A stretch of 11,829 nucleotides of DNA from positions 1 through 11,829 of the forward strand of contig JACWAG010000133.1 of the NCBI GenBank assembly GCA_014874425.1. Direction: 5' to 3'. The position numbers were made by a program, and so were the translations under genes. This document shows, in pieces, positions 1 through 6,892 of the stretch. The stretch comes from Syntrophaceae bacterium. GTDB lineage: Bacteria; Desulfobacterota; Desulfomonilia; Desulfomonilales; Desulfomonilaceae. Every line of letters begins with the position of its first letter. Within the stretch, counting starts at the first letter, position 1. The notes under the pieces were generated by a model, which ran no database searches, was not told the origin of the DNA, and saw only the letters and a list, made by a program, of their open reading frames with translations.

Positions 1-542
1 ACTCCCAACAAAAGACTCATCAACACCCCTATCATTCCTATAGATAATGATATCCGGGTCCCGTACAGACAGCGTGAAAAAACATCACGGCCCATACGGT
101 CAGCTCCGAACAGGAAAAGTGTCCCTGGCTTTTCAACGCCGAATAGATGCCTGTCCCACTTCCATTCTCCCCAGAAATGGTAGGGGTCACCTTTAACCAA
201 GAATTTTATAGGAAAATGTGTTCCCGAAACCTCAATGACGGTAGCCTTATAGTGTTCCAGGTCCAGTTTTAGACGGCATTGCCGCACAAAAGGCCAACAA
301 AGCTTGTTGTCCTTATCAAATAGATAAATCTTGCTAATCGGGGAGTAAATTGCGTCCAGATGTATCGTGTCCTTGTTATAAGGCGCTAGAAACTCACAAA
401 ATAACGCTGTGAAGTACATTCCGCAGATCGAAATGAGACCTATCATAGCTAGAGTGTGTTTACGGTATCGCCACCAGATTAAGCGCCTGGCAGATGCGTT
501 GAGATATTTGAGCTGCCTTTCACTCGTATGATCTTGTTTCAT
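1..542 (-). CDS. ABC transporter permease, DppC/OppC-like (3' part beyond window)
   Basis: Inner-membrane permease of a peptide- or oligosaccharide-type ABC importer. The frame read leftwards from the ATG at 542-540 stays open for 180 codons to the window edge, so the C-terminal half, including the EAA loop, is missing. Visible parts are a basic N-terminus with RRLIWWRYRKH (about residues 19-29), a first membrane helix (about 31-50), a periplasmic stretch of roughly 90 residues, then the family hallmark FLFGADRMGRDVFSR followed by LYGTRISLSIG, which begins the second helix. The periplasmic stretch is longer than in E. coli DppC and contains FLVKGDPYHFWG and RHLFGVE, which I recall from an extended COG1173 subgroup. 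Its ATG overlaps the TGA of the upstream permease gene (ATGA), which suggests translational coupling. The substrate cannot be read from the sequence. Confidence 0.9.
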   Translation of the reverse strand, partial: MKQDHTSERQLKYLNASARRLIWWRYRKHTLAMIGLISICGMYFTALFCEFLAPYNKDTIHLDAIYSPISKIYLFDKDNKLCWPFVRQCRLKLDLEHYKATVIEVSGTHFPIKFLVKGDPYHFWGEWKWDRHLFGVEKPGTLFLFGADRMGRDVFSRCLYGTRISLSIGMIGVLMSLLLG

Positions 543-1537
543 AGGCCCTCGCGTGCGCCAAACCTGATTCGAGGGTCCACCCATGCCAGCAGTATGTCCG
601 AAACCAATGTGCCTATTACCGTAAGGCAGCTCAAAAACATTATGAACGTTCCAGCCAACTGCATGTCCTGACTCATTAACGCGCTCAGAAGTAACGGACC
701 GGTGGTTGGCAAATTCAAGACCACAGCGGTAATCGCAATGCCAGAAATTAGTTCGGGCAGTGTCCAGCCTATAGTGCTAACCAAGGGGTTAATCGCTACT
801 CTGACCGGGTATTTCAAGATCAGGCGGGTTTCAGAAAGCCCCTTGGCCCGAGCCGTAACGACATAAGGCTTGCGCAATTCATCCAATAAATTGCCTCTGA
901 TGATTCTTATGAATTTTGCCGTGTGCGCCAGTCCCACAATAATAACCGGGACCCAAAGATGCTCCAACAGATTGACAACTTTTGCGAAACTCCATGGAGC
1001 GTCCGCAAAGTGGGAAGAAAACAGCCCGCCAATACTTAAACCGAAGTATGCGTAAGACACCCAAAGGAGTACCAGGGCAAGAAGAAAATTGGGTGTAGCC
1101 AAACCGATAAAACCTAAGACAGTAAGTACATAATCGAGCCATGAGTATTGACGCACAGCCGAATAGATGCCGATTGGAATAGAAACGGCCCAGGTAAAAA
1201 GCAGTGTGCATACTGAAATCACAACCGTAAGGCCCAGTCGTTCGCCAATTAATTCCGAAACAGGTTTATTCCATTCAAATGAGTGGCCAAAATCGCCATG
1301 TATGAAGTTCCAGGCCCACTTGAGGTACTGTATGTACATAGGCTGATCCAGGCCAAAGCGTGTACGTAAAGATTCGAGTTCAGCCTGGTCCACAGTCTCA
1401 CCACTGGCGGACAGTTGCGCCACATAAGTGGTCAGAAAATCGCCAGGAGGAAGCTGAATTATGGTAAAAGAAATTATTGAAATAGCTATTAGAGTAGGAA
1501 TCATTATCATGATGCGACGAATTAGGTATGCAAGCAC
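539..1537 (-). CDS. ABC transporter permease, DppB/OppB-like
   Basis: First permease of the importer, 332 residues, a normal length for the family. It starts LAYLIRRIMIMIPTLIAI, the usual DppB opening (short basic segment, then helix 1), followed by a periplasmic loop containing LRTRFGLDQPMYIQYLKW (about 57-74) and GDFGHSF (81-87). Five further hydrophobic segments lie at about 102-125, 134-165, 193-210, 250-275 and 293-318. The cytoplasmic EAA loop that docks with the ATPase is visible as YVVTARAKGLSE (225-236) with KYPVRVAINPL just after. The C-terminus VDPRIRFG is also typical. The start is GTG with AAGGGGA about 7 bases upstream. It lies 82 bases after the binding-protein gene and overlaps the next permease by 4 bases. 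Confidence 0.95.
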   Translation of the reverse strand: MLAYLIRRIMIMIPTLIAISIISFTIIQLPPGDFLTTYVAQLSASGETVDQAELESLRTRFGLDQPMYIQYLKWAWNFIHGDFGHSFEWNKPVSELIGERLGLTVVISVCTLLFTWAVSIPIGIYSAVRQYSWLDYVLTVLGFIGLATPNFLLALVLLWVSYAYFGLSIGGLFSSHFADAPWSFAKVVNLLEHLWVPVIIVGLAHTAKFIRIIRGNLLDELRKPYVVTARAKGLSETRLILKYPVRVAINPLVSTIGWTLPELISGIAITAVVLNLPTTGPLLLSALMSQDMQLAGTFIMFLSCLTVIGTLVSDILLAWVDPRIRFGAREGL

Positions 1538-1619
1538 GATGGTTCCCCTTTATCGATGGGATAAAGAATAAAATTGGCTAGTTTTGTATGAACTTAAACC
1601 ACTCTTTCAATTCATGTCA

Positions 1620-3548
1620 TCATTTCACAACGAATTTTCTTGGGTCAAAAGAAAACTGTTCGGGATGAATAGGCCCGGGATTCGGGTATATCCAGCTTTG
1701 AATATCTCTCTTGGGTACATTAAACATTCTTTTCGAAACAACGTAGTAGTCCGGAGGATCCTGGACAAGACCGATGACCCACAAATTCTTTTCATCAGAC
1801 TCAATAATTTTTGTGAACAATTCCCTTTGTTTCTCGCTGGAAACCGTTTTGAGAATGTCAGAGTAGGTCTTCATCTGATCATTAATTTCTGGAGGAGGTT
1901 CCTCACCCCTGGACTCTTTGCTTTGAAACCACAAACCAAACAGGGGAGCGTTTAAACTTTCTGAGCTGTATGGAAAGTACCAGCGCGGGTCGAGCAAACA
2001 CTCCAATCCTCCATCTCCAGGCCACAAAGCGATGTCATGGGTCGCGCTCTGTGTGCGCTGTCTGAACAATTCCATTGTCTCGGATTTTATTTCAGCGTCA
2101 ATGCCAACCTTCTTCAGGTTCGAAGCCACAATTTCAGCGGTATCAACCCAATCCGACATTGAAGCGACAACATCCAACGAAATTTGCAACGGAGCGCCAT
2201 CAGGTCGGAGTCGTTTCCCGTCCTTAGATGTCTTTAGCCCCATTTCGTCAAGCAGGGCGTTAGCCTTGGCAGGATTAAAATCCGTGTAAGCCTTTTCGTA
2301 AGAGGCGCTGTAGAACTCTGATTCTTTGAGAGGCGCCGCCTGTCTTGGGGTTCCTTTGTCCCGACAGACAATTTTATTAATTTCAGTTCTGTTCACTGCG
2401 TAAGATAGCGCAATCCTAAAACGTTTATCAGAAAATATTGCTTTAATAACCGAATCTTTATGATTGATATTCGGGGCAAGTAGTATTCCTACTGAAGCAG
2501 ATAGCGTCTTTGGAACAAGTCGGAACTTGCCATTCCCTTCACTAGCCAATAAAAGCACTGTATTCTGCATGCTCCCAAGATGCCGGCCCTGCATGTCTAT
2601 TTCACCAGCGATAGCCTTGAGCACTATCGTCTTCGGGTCAGTGACTAATTCGTGGACAACTGTTTCAATATAAGGGAGCTGGTTTCCCTCTGGATCAACT
2701 TTCCAATAAAAAGGGTTACGCTCCATTACGAAACGCTTTGAAGGAGCAGGGACTTTGGTTATCCAAGCGCAAAGGGAGGGATATTTTGAACTTACAAACA
2801 TGGCGTGTCTAAGGCCGGAAACATCTTGAAAAAGCTTAACCCAGGTAGTTGCGTGGCGTTTCTTAATAAGTTGTTCAAGTTGAGTTGGATCGGCGTATTT
2901 TTTGTGAAACTTTTTGAGGTAGTGTTTTGGTTTGGTCACCAACTCCATAGCATAAGGACAGGCCAGTTCCTGTAGGAAAATAGCGTATGGCTTCGAGAAT
3001 TCAACTCGAAAGGAGTAGTCGTCAATCCTAACGACTTTTGGAGGATTACCGTCAGGAGACAACCAGTTTGGGATTGATGTTGTGAGTTCCTTGTTGAAGA
3101 GAATGTCTTCAAAATAGAACATTATGTCGTCAACGGTAAACGGTTCTCCATCCGACCATTTTATGCCCTTGACGAGGTGGAAAGTGTAGAGTTGTCCCGA
3201 TTCGTCCATCTCCCAGCTCTCTGCAAGGTTGGGCACAACCTTAAATTGAGGGCTCCAACGGACCAAAGGCTCGTAGAGTATTCTTCGGACACCGACCAAA
3301 TCAGAAAGTCCTGTATAAGCGCACCGCCAAACACCTCCATAATGACCAATCTTGTCAACGGGAGTTACTACAACGGGCTGGAGAGGCAGGCGATTTTCTA
3401 TAGACGGAACGGTCCCCCCCTTAACCGCCTTGGATAAACTCGGCGCTTCGTTGAAAGCATTGGCGCAAGTTAAGCAAAACAGTAAAGATAAAGACAGCGT
3501 TAATGGAACAGGTCCAGTCAACTTTTTCCTGCTTAACCAACCGGGCAT
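1620..3548 (-). CDS. ABC transporter solute-binding protein, family 5 (SBP_bac_5)
   Basis: Periplasmic substrate-binding component of the importer, 642 residues, longer than classic DppA (about 535). The N-terminus has RKK, a hydrophobic run (13-28) and a probable signal-peptidase I site after ANA (29-31). A cysteine at 28 is preceded by LT, a poor lipobox, so a lipoprotein is less likely. The family core is visible: LAESWEM, then FHLVKGIKWSDGEPFTVDDI near residues 125-144, and later the RIALSYAVNR helix. RNPFYWKVDPEGNQLPYIE is characteristic, as I recall it, of the long subgroup that includes oligosaccharide-binding members in Thermotoga and relatives, so the ligand may be an oligosaccharide or a peptide. 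The ATG has AAGAGG 7 bases upstream and an in-frame TGA shortly before it. The gene follows ssb by 54 bases. Confidence 0.93.
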   Translation of the reverse strand: MPGWLSRKKLTGPVPLTLSLSLLFCLTCANAFNEAPSLSKAVKGGTVPSIENRLPLQPVVVTPVDKIGHYGGVWRCAYTGLSDLVGVRRILYEPLVRWSPQFKVVPNLAESWEMDESGQLYTFHLVKGIKWSDGEPFTVDDIMFYFEDILFNKELTTSIPNWLSPDGNPPKVVRIDDYSFRVEFSKPYAIFLQELACPYAMELVTKPKHYLKKFHKKYADPTQLEQLIKKRHATTWVKLFQDVSGLRHAMFVSSKYPSLCAWITKVPAPSKRFVMERNPFYWKVDPEGNQLPYIETVVHELVTDPKTIVLKAIAGEIDMQGRHLGSMQNTVLLLASEGNGKFRLVPKTLSASVGILLAPNINHKDSVIKAIFSDKRFRIALSYAVNRTEINKIVCRDKGTPRQAAPLKESEFYSASYEKAYTDFNPAKANALLDEMGLKTSKDGKRLRPDGAPLQISLDVVASMSDWVDTAEIVASNLKKVGIDAEIKSETMELFRQRTQSATHDIALWPGDGGLECLLDPRWYFPYSSESLNAPLFGLWFQSKESRGEEPPPEINDQMKTYSDILKTVSSEKQRELFTKIIESDEKNLWVIGLVQDPPDYYVVSKRMFNVPKRDIQSWIYPNPGPIHPEQFSFDPRKFVVK

Positions 3549-3602
3549 GAGCCAGCCTCTTATTTTTCAGTCCAGGCCAGGACAAGTCACAATATCATAT
3601 GT

Positions 3603-4079
3603 TTAGAAAGGAATGTCATCGTCCGGCGGTGGCGGGGAATACGCTCCCCTATCATCAGAGCGGTGTTTCGCGGCCCCAGCGTTCTGCCCTGATGCAGGAG
3701 CGTTTCTCTTCATTCCTTCATCCTGGCCTCTACTAGATGAGCCGATGTTACCCAGCAATATGATGTCATTTGCCACTATTTCGACTGTCAGTCTTTTGTT
3801 GCCGTCTTGGTCTTCCCATTCTCTGGACTGTATGCGACCTTCTACATATACCTGCTTACCCTTGCTGAGGAACTCCCCGCAGATTTCTCCAAGACGCCCC
3901 CAAGCCACTACTCGATGCCATTCGGTTTTTTCTTGGTCTTTCCCCTCTTGGTCCTTCCATCTTTGTGAAGTAGCAAGAGAAAAAGTAGCGACCGCTCTAC
4001 CTGACGCCGTGTAGCGTACCTCAGGGTCCTTCCCAACGTTTCCCAGAAGAAGCACCTTATTTAAAGACCTCTGGGCCAT
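3603..4079 (-). CDS. ssb: single-stranded DNA-binding protein
   Basis: Binds single-stranded DNA during replication, recombination and repair. It has an N-terminal OB fold (SLNKVLLLGNVGKDPEVRYT; FSLATS; TEWHRVVAWGRLGEICGEFL; GKQVYVEGRI; EWEDQDGNKR; VEIVANDI), then a flexible Gly/Ser/Pro/Asp-rich linker and the acidic tip PDDDIPF, which recruits partner proteins in bacterial SSBs. I place the start at ATG 4079 (158 residues, MAQRSLNK) because AAGGAGG lies 9 bases upstream of it. An ATG 27 bases further upstream (4106) is open, but would put that ribosome-binding site inside the gene. It is transcribed leftwards, 54 bases before the transporter genes, and divergently from the acetyltransferase gene. 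Confidence 0.97.
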   Translation of the reverse strand: MAQRSLNKVLLLGNVGKDPEVRYTASGRAVATFSLATSQRWKDQEGKDQEKTEWHRVVAWGRLGEICGEFLSKGKQVYVEGRIQSREWEDQDGNKRLTVEIVANDIILLGNIGSSSRGQDEGMKRNAPASGQNAGAAKHRSDDRGAYSPPPPDDDIPF

Positions 4080-4143
4080 AATCGCCTCCCTCCTTGTGAA
4101 AAACACAGGAAAAAATTTGCCGTAGGCTTACCAGAAAGGTTAT

Positions 4144-4171
4144 CCTCTATGAAATGAAGCACGCTTGTCAA
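4144..4171 (-). promoter_or_regulatory. possible sigma70-type promoter for ssb
   Basis: On the minus strand a perfect -35 box TTGACA (4171-4166) is followed after 16 bases by TAGAGG (4149-4144), a poor -10 that shares only TA.A with consensus. The position suits ssb, with a leader of roughly 60 bases. The -35 is convincing and the -10 is not. Confidence 0.3.
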
Positions 4172-4196
4172 GCTCAAAGGGTTAACATGTCCTGAT

Positions 4197-4205
4197 AAGG
4201 AGGAG
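4197..4205 (+). promoter_or_regulatory. strong Shine-Dalgarno sequence that fits a CTG start better than the ATG
   Basis: AAGGAGGAG is a near-perfect ribosome-binding site. It lies 22 bases before the first in-frame ATG (4228), too far for normal initiation. It is 6 bases from an in-frame CTG at 4210 if counted from AGGAGG (4198-4203). No in-frame stop separates CTG 4210 from ATG 4228. Confidence 0.5.
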
Positions 4206-4227
4206 TACCCTGACAATAAGGCGCCGA

Positions 4228-5550
4228 ATGGTTCAATTACTTCAAGAAAGCTCGTCTACGGCCCGAGATTTGTCCCGAGCTTTGGGCATTCCCGAGAAAG
4301 AAGTATATTATCATCTCTCGCATATCGAGAAATCTTTGCGATTACGAGGCGGAGTGATCCTAGAGCCTGCGCGTTGTCTGGACTGCGGCTTCAATTTCAG
4401 GAAACGACATCGACTTACATCGCCGAGCCGATGCCCTATTTGTCGTTCCGAGGCAATAACGCTTCCAGTGTATTATTTAAGAGCGCCCAACAAACTAGTT
4501 TTGCCTGTTGAAGCGCAGGATGACTTTTTACCGAGATTAAGTTCCAGTTTAGGAAGGTGTAATGAGATGAATCGCTCCATTTTTCATGATGACGATCCTC
4601 CTGATTTCTGTGAATTCAAGGAGGATCAACTGATCCCTTCCCAGGAAAATAGGATACGTGAAGTAATCTCCGCGATGGTCAGGTCATGCAATGACGACAA
4701 AACCATCGACCATGTCGGCGCAACTCTGATACCTTCAAAGGATGAGATCATAAAAATATTAGGGATGTTGCAGGATATTTTGTTCCCAGGCTTTTTCGGC
4801 CGACAGGAATTAAGTCCTTCAACATTGGAATATCATCTCGGCAATGAATTGATAAGTTTGTACGAGTCGCTTTCAGCCCAACTATCCAGAAGTATAAGAC
4901 ACGAATGCCGAAGAATGGACAGTCTTTGCGTGAAATGTGTTCAAAGGGGCCGCGAGGAAGCGATCCTGTTCATGGAGAAATTGCCCTCATTAAGACTTGC
5001 CCTAGCCCTTGATGTAAAGGCCCATTATGATGGTGACCCGGCGGCAAAAAGTCTGGATGAAATTGTTTTTTCGTATCCAGGTTTGTATGCTATTTTCGTT
5101 TACAGAGTAGCGCATGAGCTGTTCGTGAAGAACATACCTTTAATGCCCAGAATAATGACGGAACATGCTCACTCGCTGACTGGAATCGATATAAATCCCG
5201 GCGCTACAATAGGAAAAGAATTCTTTATTGACCACGGAACCGGCGTAGTCATAGGAGAAACCACAAATATCGGGGACCGTGTTCGAATATATCAGGGCGT
5301 AACGTTGGGGGCATTATCAGTCCCCCGTGAGTCTGAAGGTGGAAACTATCTGAGAGGTCGAAAGAGGCATCCTACTATAGAGGATGATGTCACAATATAT
5401 GCACAGGCGACAATCTTAGGGGGCGAAACTATAATTGGCGCTCGGTCGGTCATAGGTGGAAATGTCTGGCTCACATCTTCTGTTCCCGCGGATACAACTG
5501 TATTGATTGAGCCGCCCCGACATGTTTTCAAGGATGACAGCGGCAAATAG
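4228..5550 (+). CDS. cysE: serine O-acetyltransferase with N-terminal HTH/zinc-ribbon domain
   Basis: Acetyl-CoA + L-serine -> O-acetylserine + CoA, the committed step of cysteine synthesis, in the cytoplasm. The C-terminal part (about 114-440) is an EpsC-type acetyltransferase: a helical domain (about 137-300), then a left-handed beta-helix with TGIDINPGATIGKEFFIDHG, VVIGETTNIGD, YQGVTLGA and RHPTIEDDVTIYAQATILGG. D321 and H336 match the catalytic Asp/His pair of E. coli CysE, and H381 matches its second active-site His. The tail ends DDSGK without the terminal Ile used to bind O-acetylserine sulfhydrylase. Residues 1-88 are a separate module: a winged-HTH-like segment (11-40) and a zinc ribbon C50-x2-C53...C69-x2-C72 with PARCLDCGF and PSRCPICRS, resembling COG3357 predicted regulators. 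One continuous frame joins both. The true start may be CTG 4210, and an internal start at ATG 4567 (AGGAAGG 9 bases before) would give a normal 327-residue enzyme. The enzyme call is firm; the role of the added domain is unknown. Confidence 0.93.
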   Translation: MVQLLQESSSTARDLSRALGIPEKEVYYHLSHIEKSLRLRGGVILEPARCLDCGFNFRKRHRLTSPSRCPICRSEAITLPVYYLRAPNKLVLPVEAQDDFLPRLSSSLGRCNEMNRSIFHDDDPPDFCEFKEDQLIPSQENRIREVISAMVRSCNDDKTIDHVGATLIPSKDEIIKILGMLQDILFPGFFGRQELSPSTLEYHLGNELISLYESLSAQLSRSIRHECRRMDSLCVKCVQRGREEAILFMEKLPSLRLALALDVKAHYDGDPAAKSLDEIVFSYPGLYAIFVYRVAHELFVKNIPLMPRIMTEHAHSLTGIDINPGATIGKEFFIDHGTGVVIGETTNIGDRVRIYQGVTLGALSVPRESEGGNYLRGRKRHPTIEDDVTIYAQATILGGETIIGARSVIGGNVWLTSSVPADTTVLIEPPRHVFKDDSGK

Positions 5551-5602
5551 AAAACCATATCTACTTAATATTCAGCCCCGACGTTAAAATTGCTCCGTAG
5601 TA

Positions 5603-5631
5603 TTGATGATAAGCGAGGTTTTTGTTAAAAT
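5603..5631 (+). promoter_or_regulatory. probable sigma70-type promoter for ilvC
   Basis: TTGATG (5603-5608, 4/6 to TTGACA), a 17-base spacer, then TAAAAT (5626-5631, 5/6 to TATAAT). It lies in the 131-base gap before ilvC and would give a leader of about 44 bases. It suggests ilvC can be transcribed independently of the acetyltransferase gene. I saw no attenuator hairpin or leader peptide in the remaining leader. Confidence 0.55.
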
Positions 5632-5681
5632 CGACCAGTTAAGTCATTGTTGATACTTTTTCACAAATTTGGAGAAAAACT

Positions 5682-6689
5682 TTGCCAAAAATTTATTATG
5701 ATCACGACGCTGATCCATCGTTTTTGCAGGGCAAGACGGTGGCCATCATTGGCTATGGGAGCCAGGGGCACGCCCATGCTCTCAATTTGTCAGATTCAGG
5801 TGTTAAGGTAATTGTCGGTTTGCAGAGATCGAGTCGACGGTGGGACAAGGTCATGCAGGACGGCCTGGAAGTTATGGAAGTGGATGCCGTGACAAAACAG
5901 GCTGACATAGTCATGATTCTAGTGCCTGACGAAATTCAGGGGAGCCTCTATCGCGAAAAAATTTGTCCACATCTGGGCAAGGGCAAAGCATTGGCTTTTG
6001 CTCATGGTTTCAATATTCATTTTAACCAGATACAGCCACATGAGGATGTTGATGTTTTTATGATAGCTCCCAAGGGGCCAGGCCATTTGGTGCGACGTAT
6101 GTACAAGACCGGCTTTGGTGTGCCGGCTCTCTTGGCGGTTTACCAAAACCCCGGCGGTAGTTGCAGAGAGGTCGGAATGGCCTATGCCAGAGCGCTGGGC
6201 GCCACCAGAGCAGGGCTGATAGAAACCACTTTCGCAGAAGAGACGGAAACGGACCTTTTCGGCGAACAGGCTGTGTTGTGTGGTGGAGTCACCGCATTGG
6301 TACAGGCCGGGTTCGAAACGCTTGTGGAAGCCGGCTATCAACCGGAGATCGCTTATTTCGAGTGTCTTCATGAATTGAAACTGATTGTTGATTTAATCTA
6401 TGAAGGTGGAATAGGAAGAATGCGTTATTCAGTAAGCAACACCGCCGAATATGGTGATTTAACGCGAGGCCCAAGAATTATAACTGAGCAAACGCGACAA
6501 GAGATGAAAAAGATCTTGAATGAGATTCGTTCGGGTGAATTTGCTAAGGAATGGATACTTGAAAACGCGGCTGGCCGACCGGTATTCCTGGCCAAGGAGA
6601 GAATGGGCGCCGAACATCCGATCGAAAGAGTCGGCCAAGAGCTAAGATCAATGATGAGTTGGATTTCTTCCGGCCTGGAAGAGAAATAA
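5682..6689 (+). CDS. ilvC: ketol-acid reductoisomerase, class I (NADP(+))
   Basis: Isomerises and reduces 2-acetolactate (or 2-aceto-2-hydroxybutyrate) to the dihydroxy acid in valine, leucine and isoleucine synthesis. It has 335 residues, the usual short class I length. The N-terminal Rossmann domain has GYGSQGHA (24-31) and a phosphate-binding loop GLQRSSRRW (46-54) suggesting NADPH. Catalytic-site residues are H108 (FAHGFNIHF), the magnesium ligands D191 and E195 ([13 protein letters not shown]), E227 and E231 (FECLHE), and the substrate-contacting S252 in [11 protein letters not shown]. The start is TTG, with GGAG 7 bases upstream and the conserved [10 protein letters not shown] directly after. 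It stands alone: ilvB, ilvN and leuA are not adjacent. The preceding gene is also for amino-acid synthesis, but a promoter between them makes co-transcription uncertain. Confidence 0.97.
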   Translation: MPKIYYDHDADPSFLQGKTVAIIGYGSQGHAHALNLSDSGVKVIVGLQRSSRRWDKVMQDGLEVMEVDAVTKQADIVMILVPDEIQGSLYREKICPHLGKGKALAFAHGFNIHFNQIQPHEDVDVFMIAPKGPGHLVRRMYKTGFGVPALLAVYQNPGGSCREVGMAYARALGATRAGLIETTFAEETETDLFGEQAVLCGGVTALVQAGFETLVEAGYQPEIAYFECLHELKLIVDLIYEGGIGRMRYSVSNTAEYGDLTRGPRIITEQTRQEMKKILNEIRSGEFAKEWILENAAGRPVFLAKERMGAEHPIERVGQELRSMMSWISSGLEEK

Positions 6690-6892
6690 TTCGCTATCTG
6701 TTCCAGTCGTCAGATTCTGTTAATTTATGATCAGGAACCTGCCACGCAAGGCGCGTTATTGACAGACCTGCTCAACATGAAAAGCAGCCATGTTAATTTC
6801 GCGTACAATGATTTTCTTGTTCTGGAATCTTCGAGGTTAACTCGTGTTTAAGCGAAGAGTGGACGATTTTCTTAGAAAGGCCCTTTCCAGTT

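Noticed and set aside
879..1211. 110-codon minus-strand open frame inside the DppB-like gene, with other similar overlapping frames across the window
   Set aside because: It overlaps a clearly conserved permease in another frame and shows no family motifs; it is a shadow frame.
3613..4014. 133-codon plus-strand open frame opposite ssb
   Set aside because: It is antisense to the well-conserved OB fold of SSB and has no motifs or ribosome-binding site.
4117..4146. Possible promoter for the acetyltransferase gene, TTGCCG with TATCCT 18 bases later
   Set aside because: Each box matches only 4 of 6 positions with a suboptimal spacer; too weak to annotate.
5919..6371. 150-codon minus-strand open frame opposite ilvC
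   Set aside because: It is antisense to the catalytic core of ilvC, and its sequence resembles no family I know.
6673..6738. Short inverted repeats around the ilvC stop (CTGGAA/TTCCAG and GTTCC/GGAAC)
   Set aside because: The arms are only 5-6 bases with loops over 20 bases and no T tract; not a credible terminator.
6759..6809. Perfect TTGACA (6759-6764) and TACAAT (6804-6809) upstream of the ATPase
   Set aside because: They are 39 bases apart and neither has a matching partner at 16-18 bases, so no promoter can be assigned.
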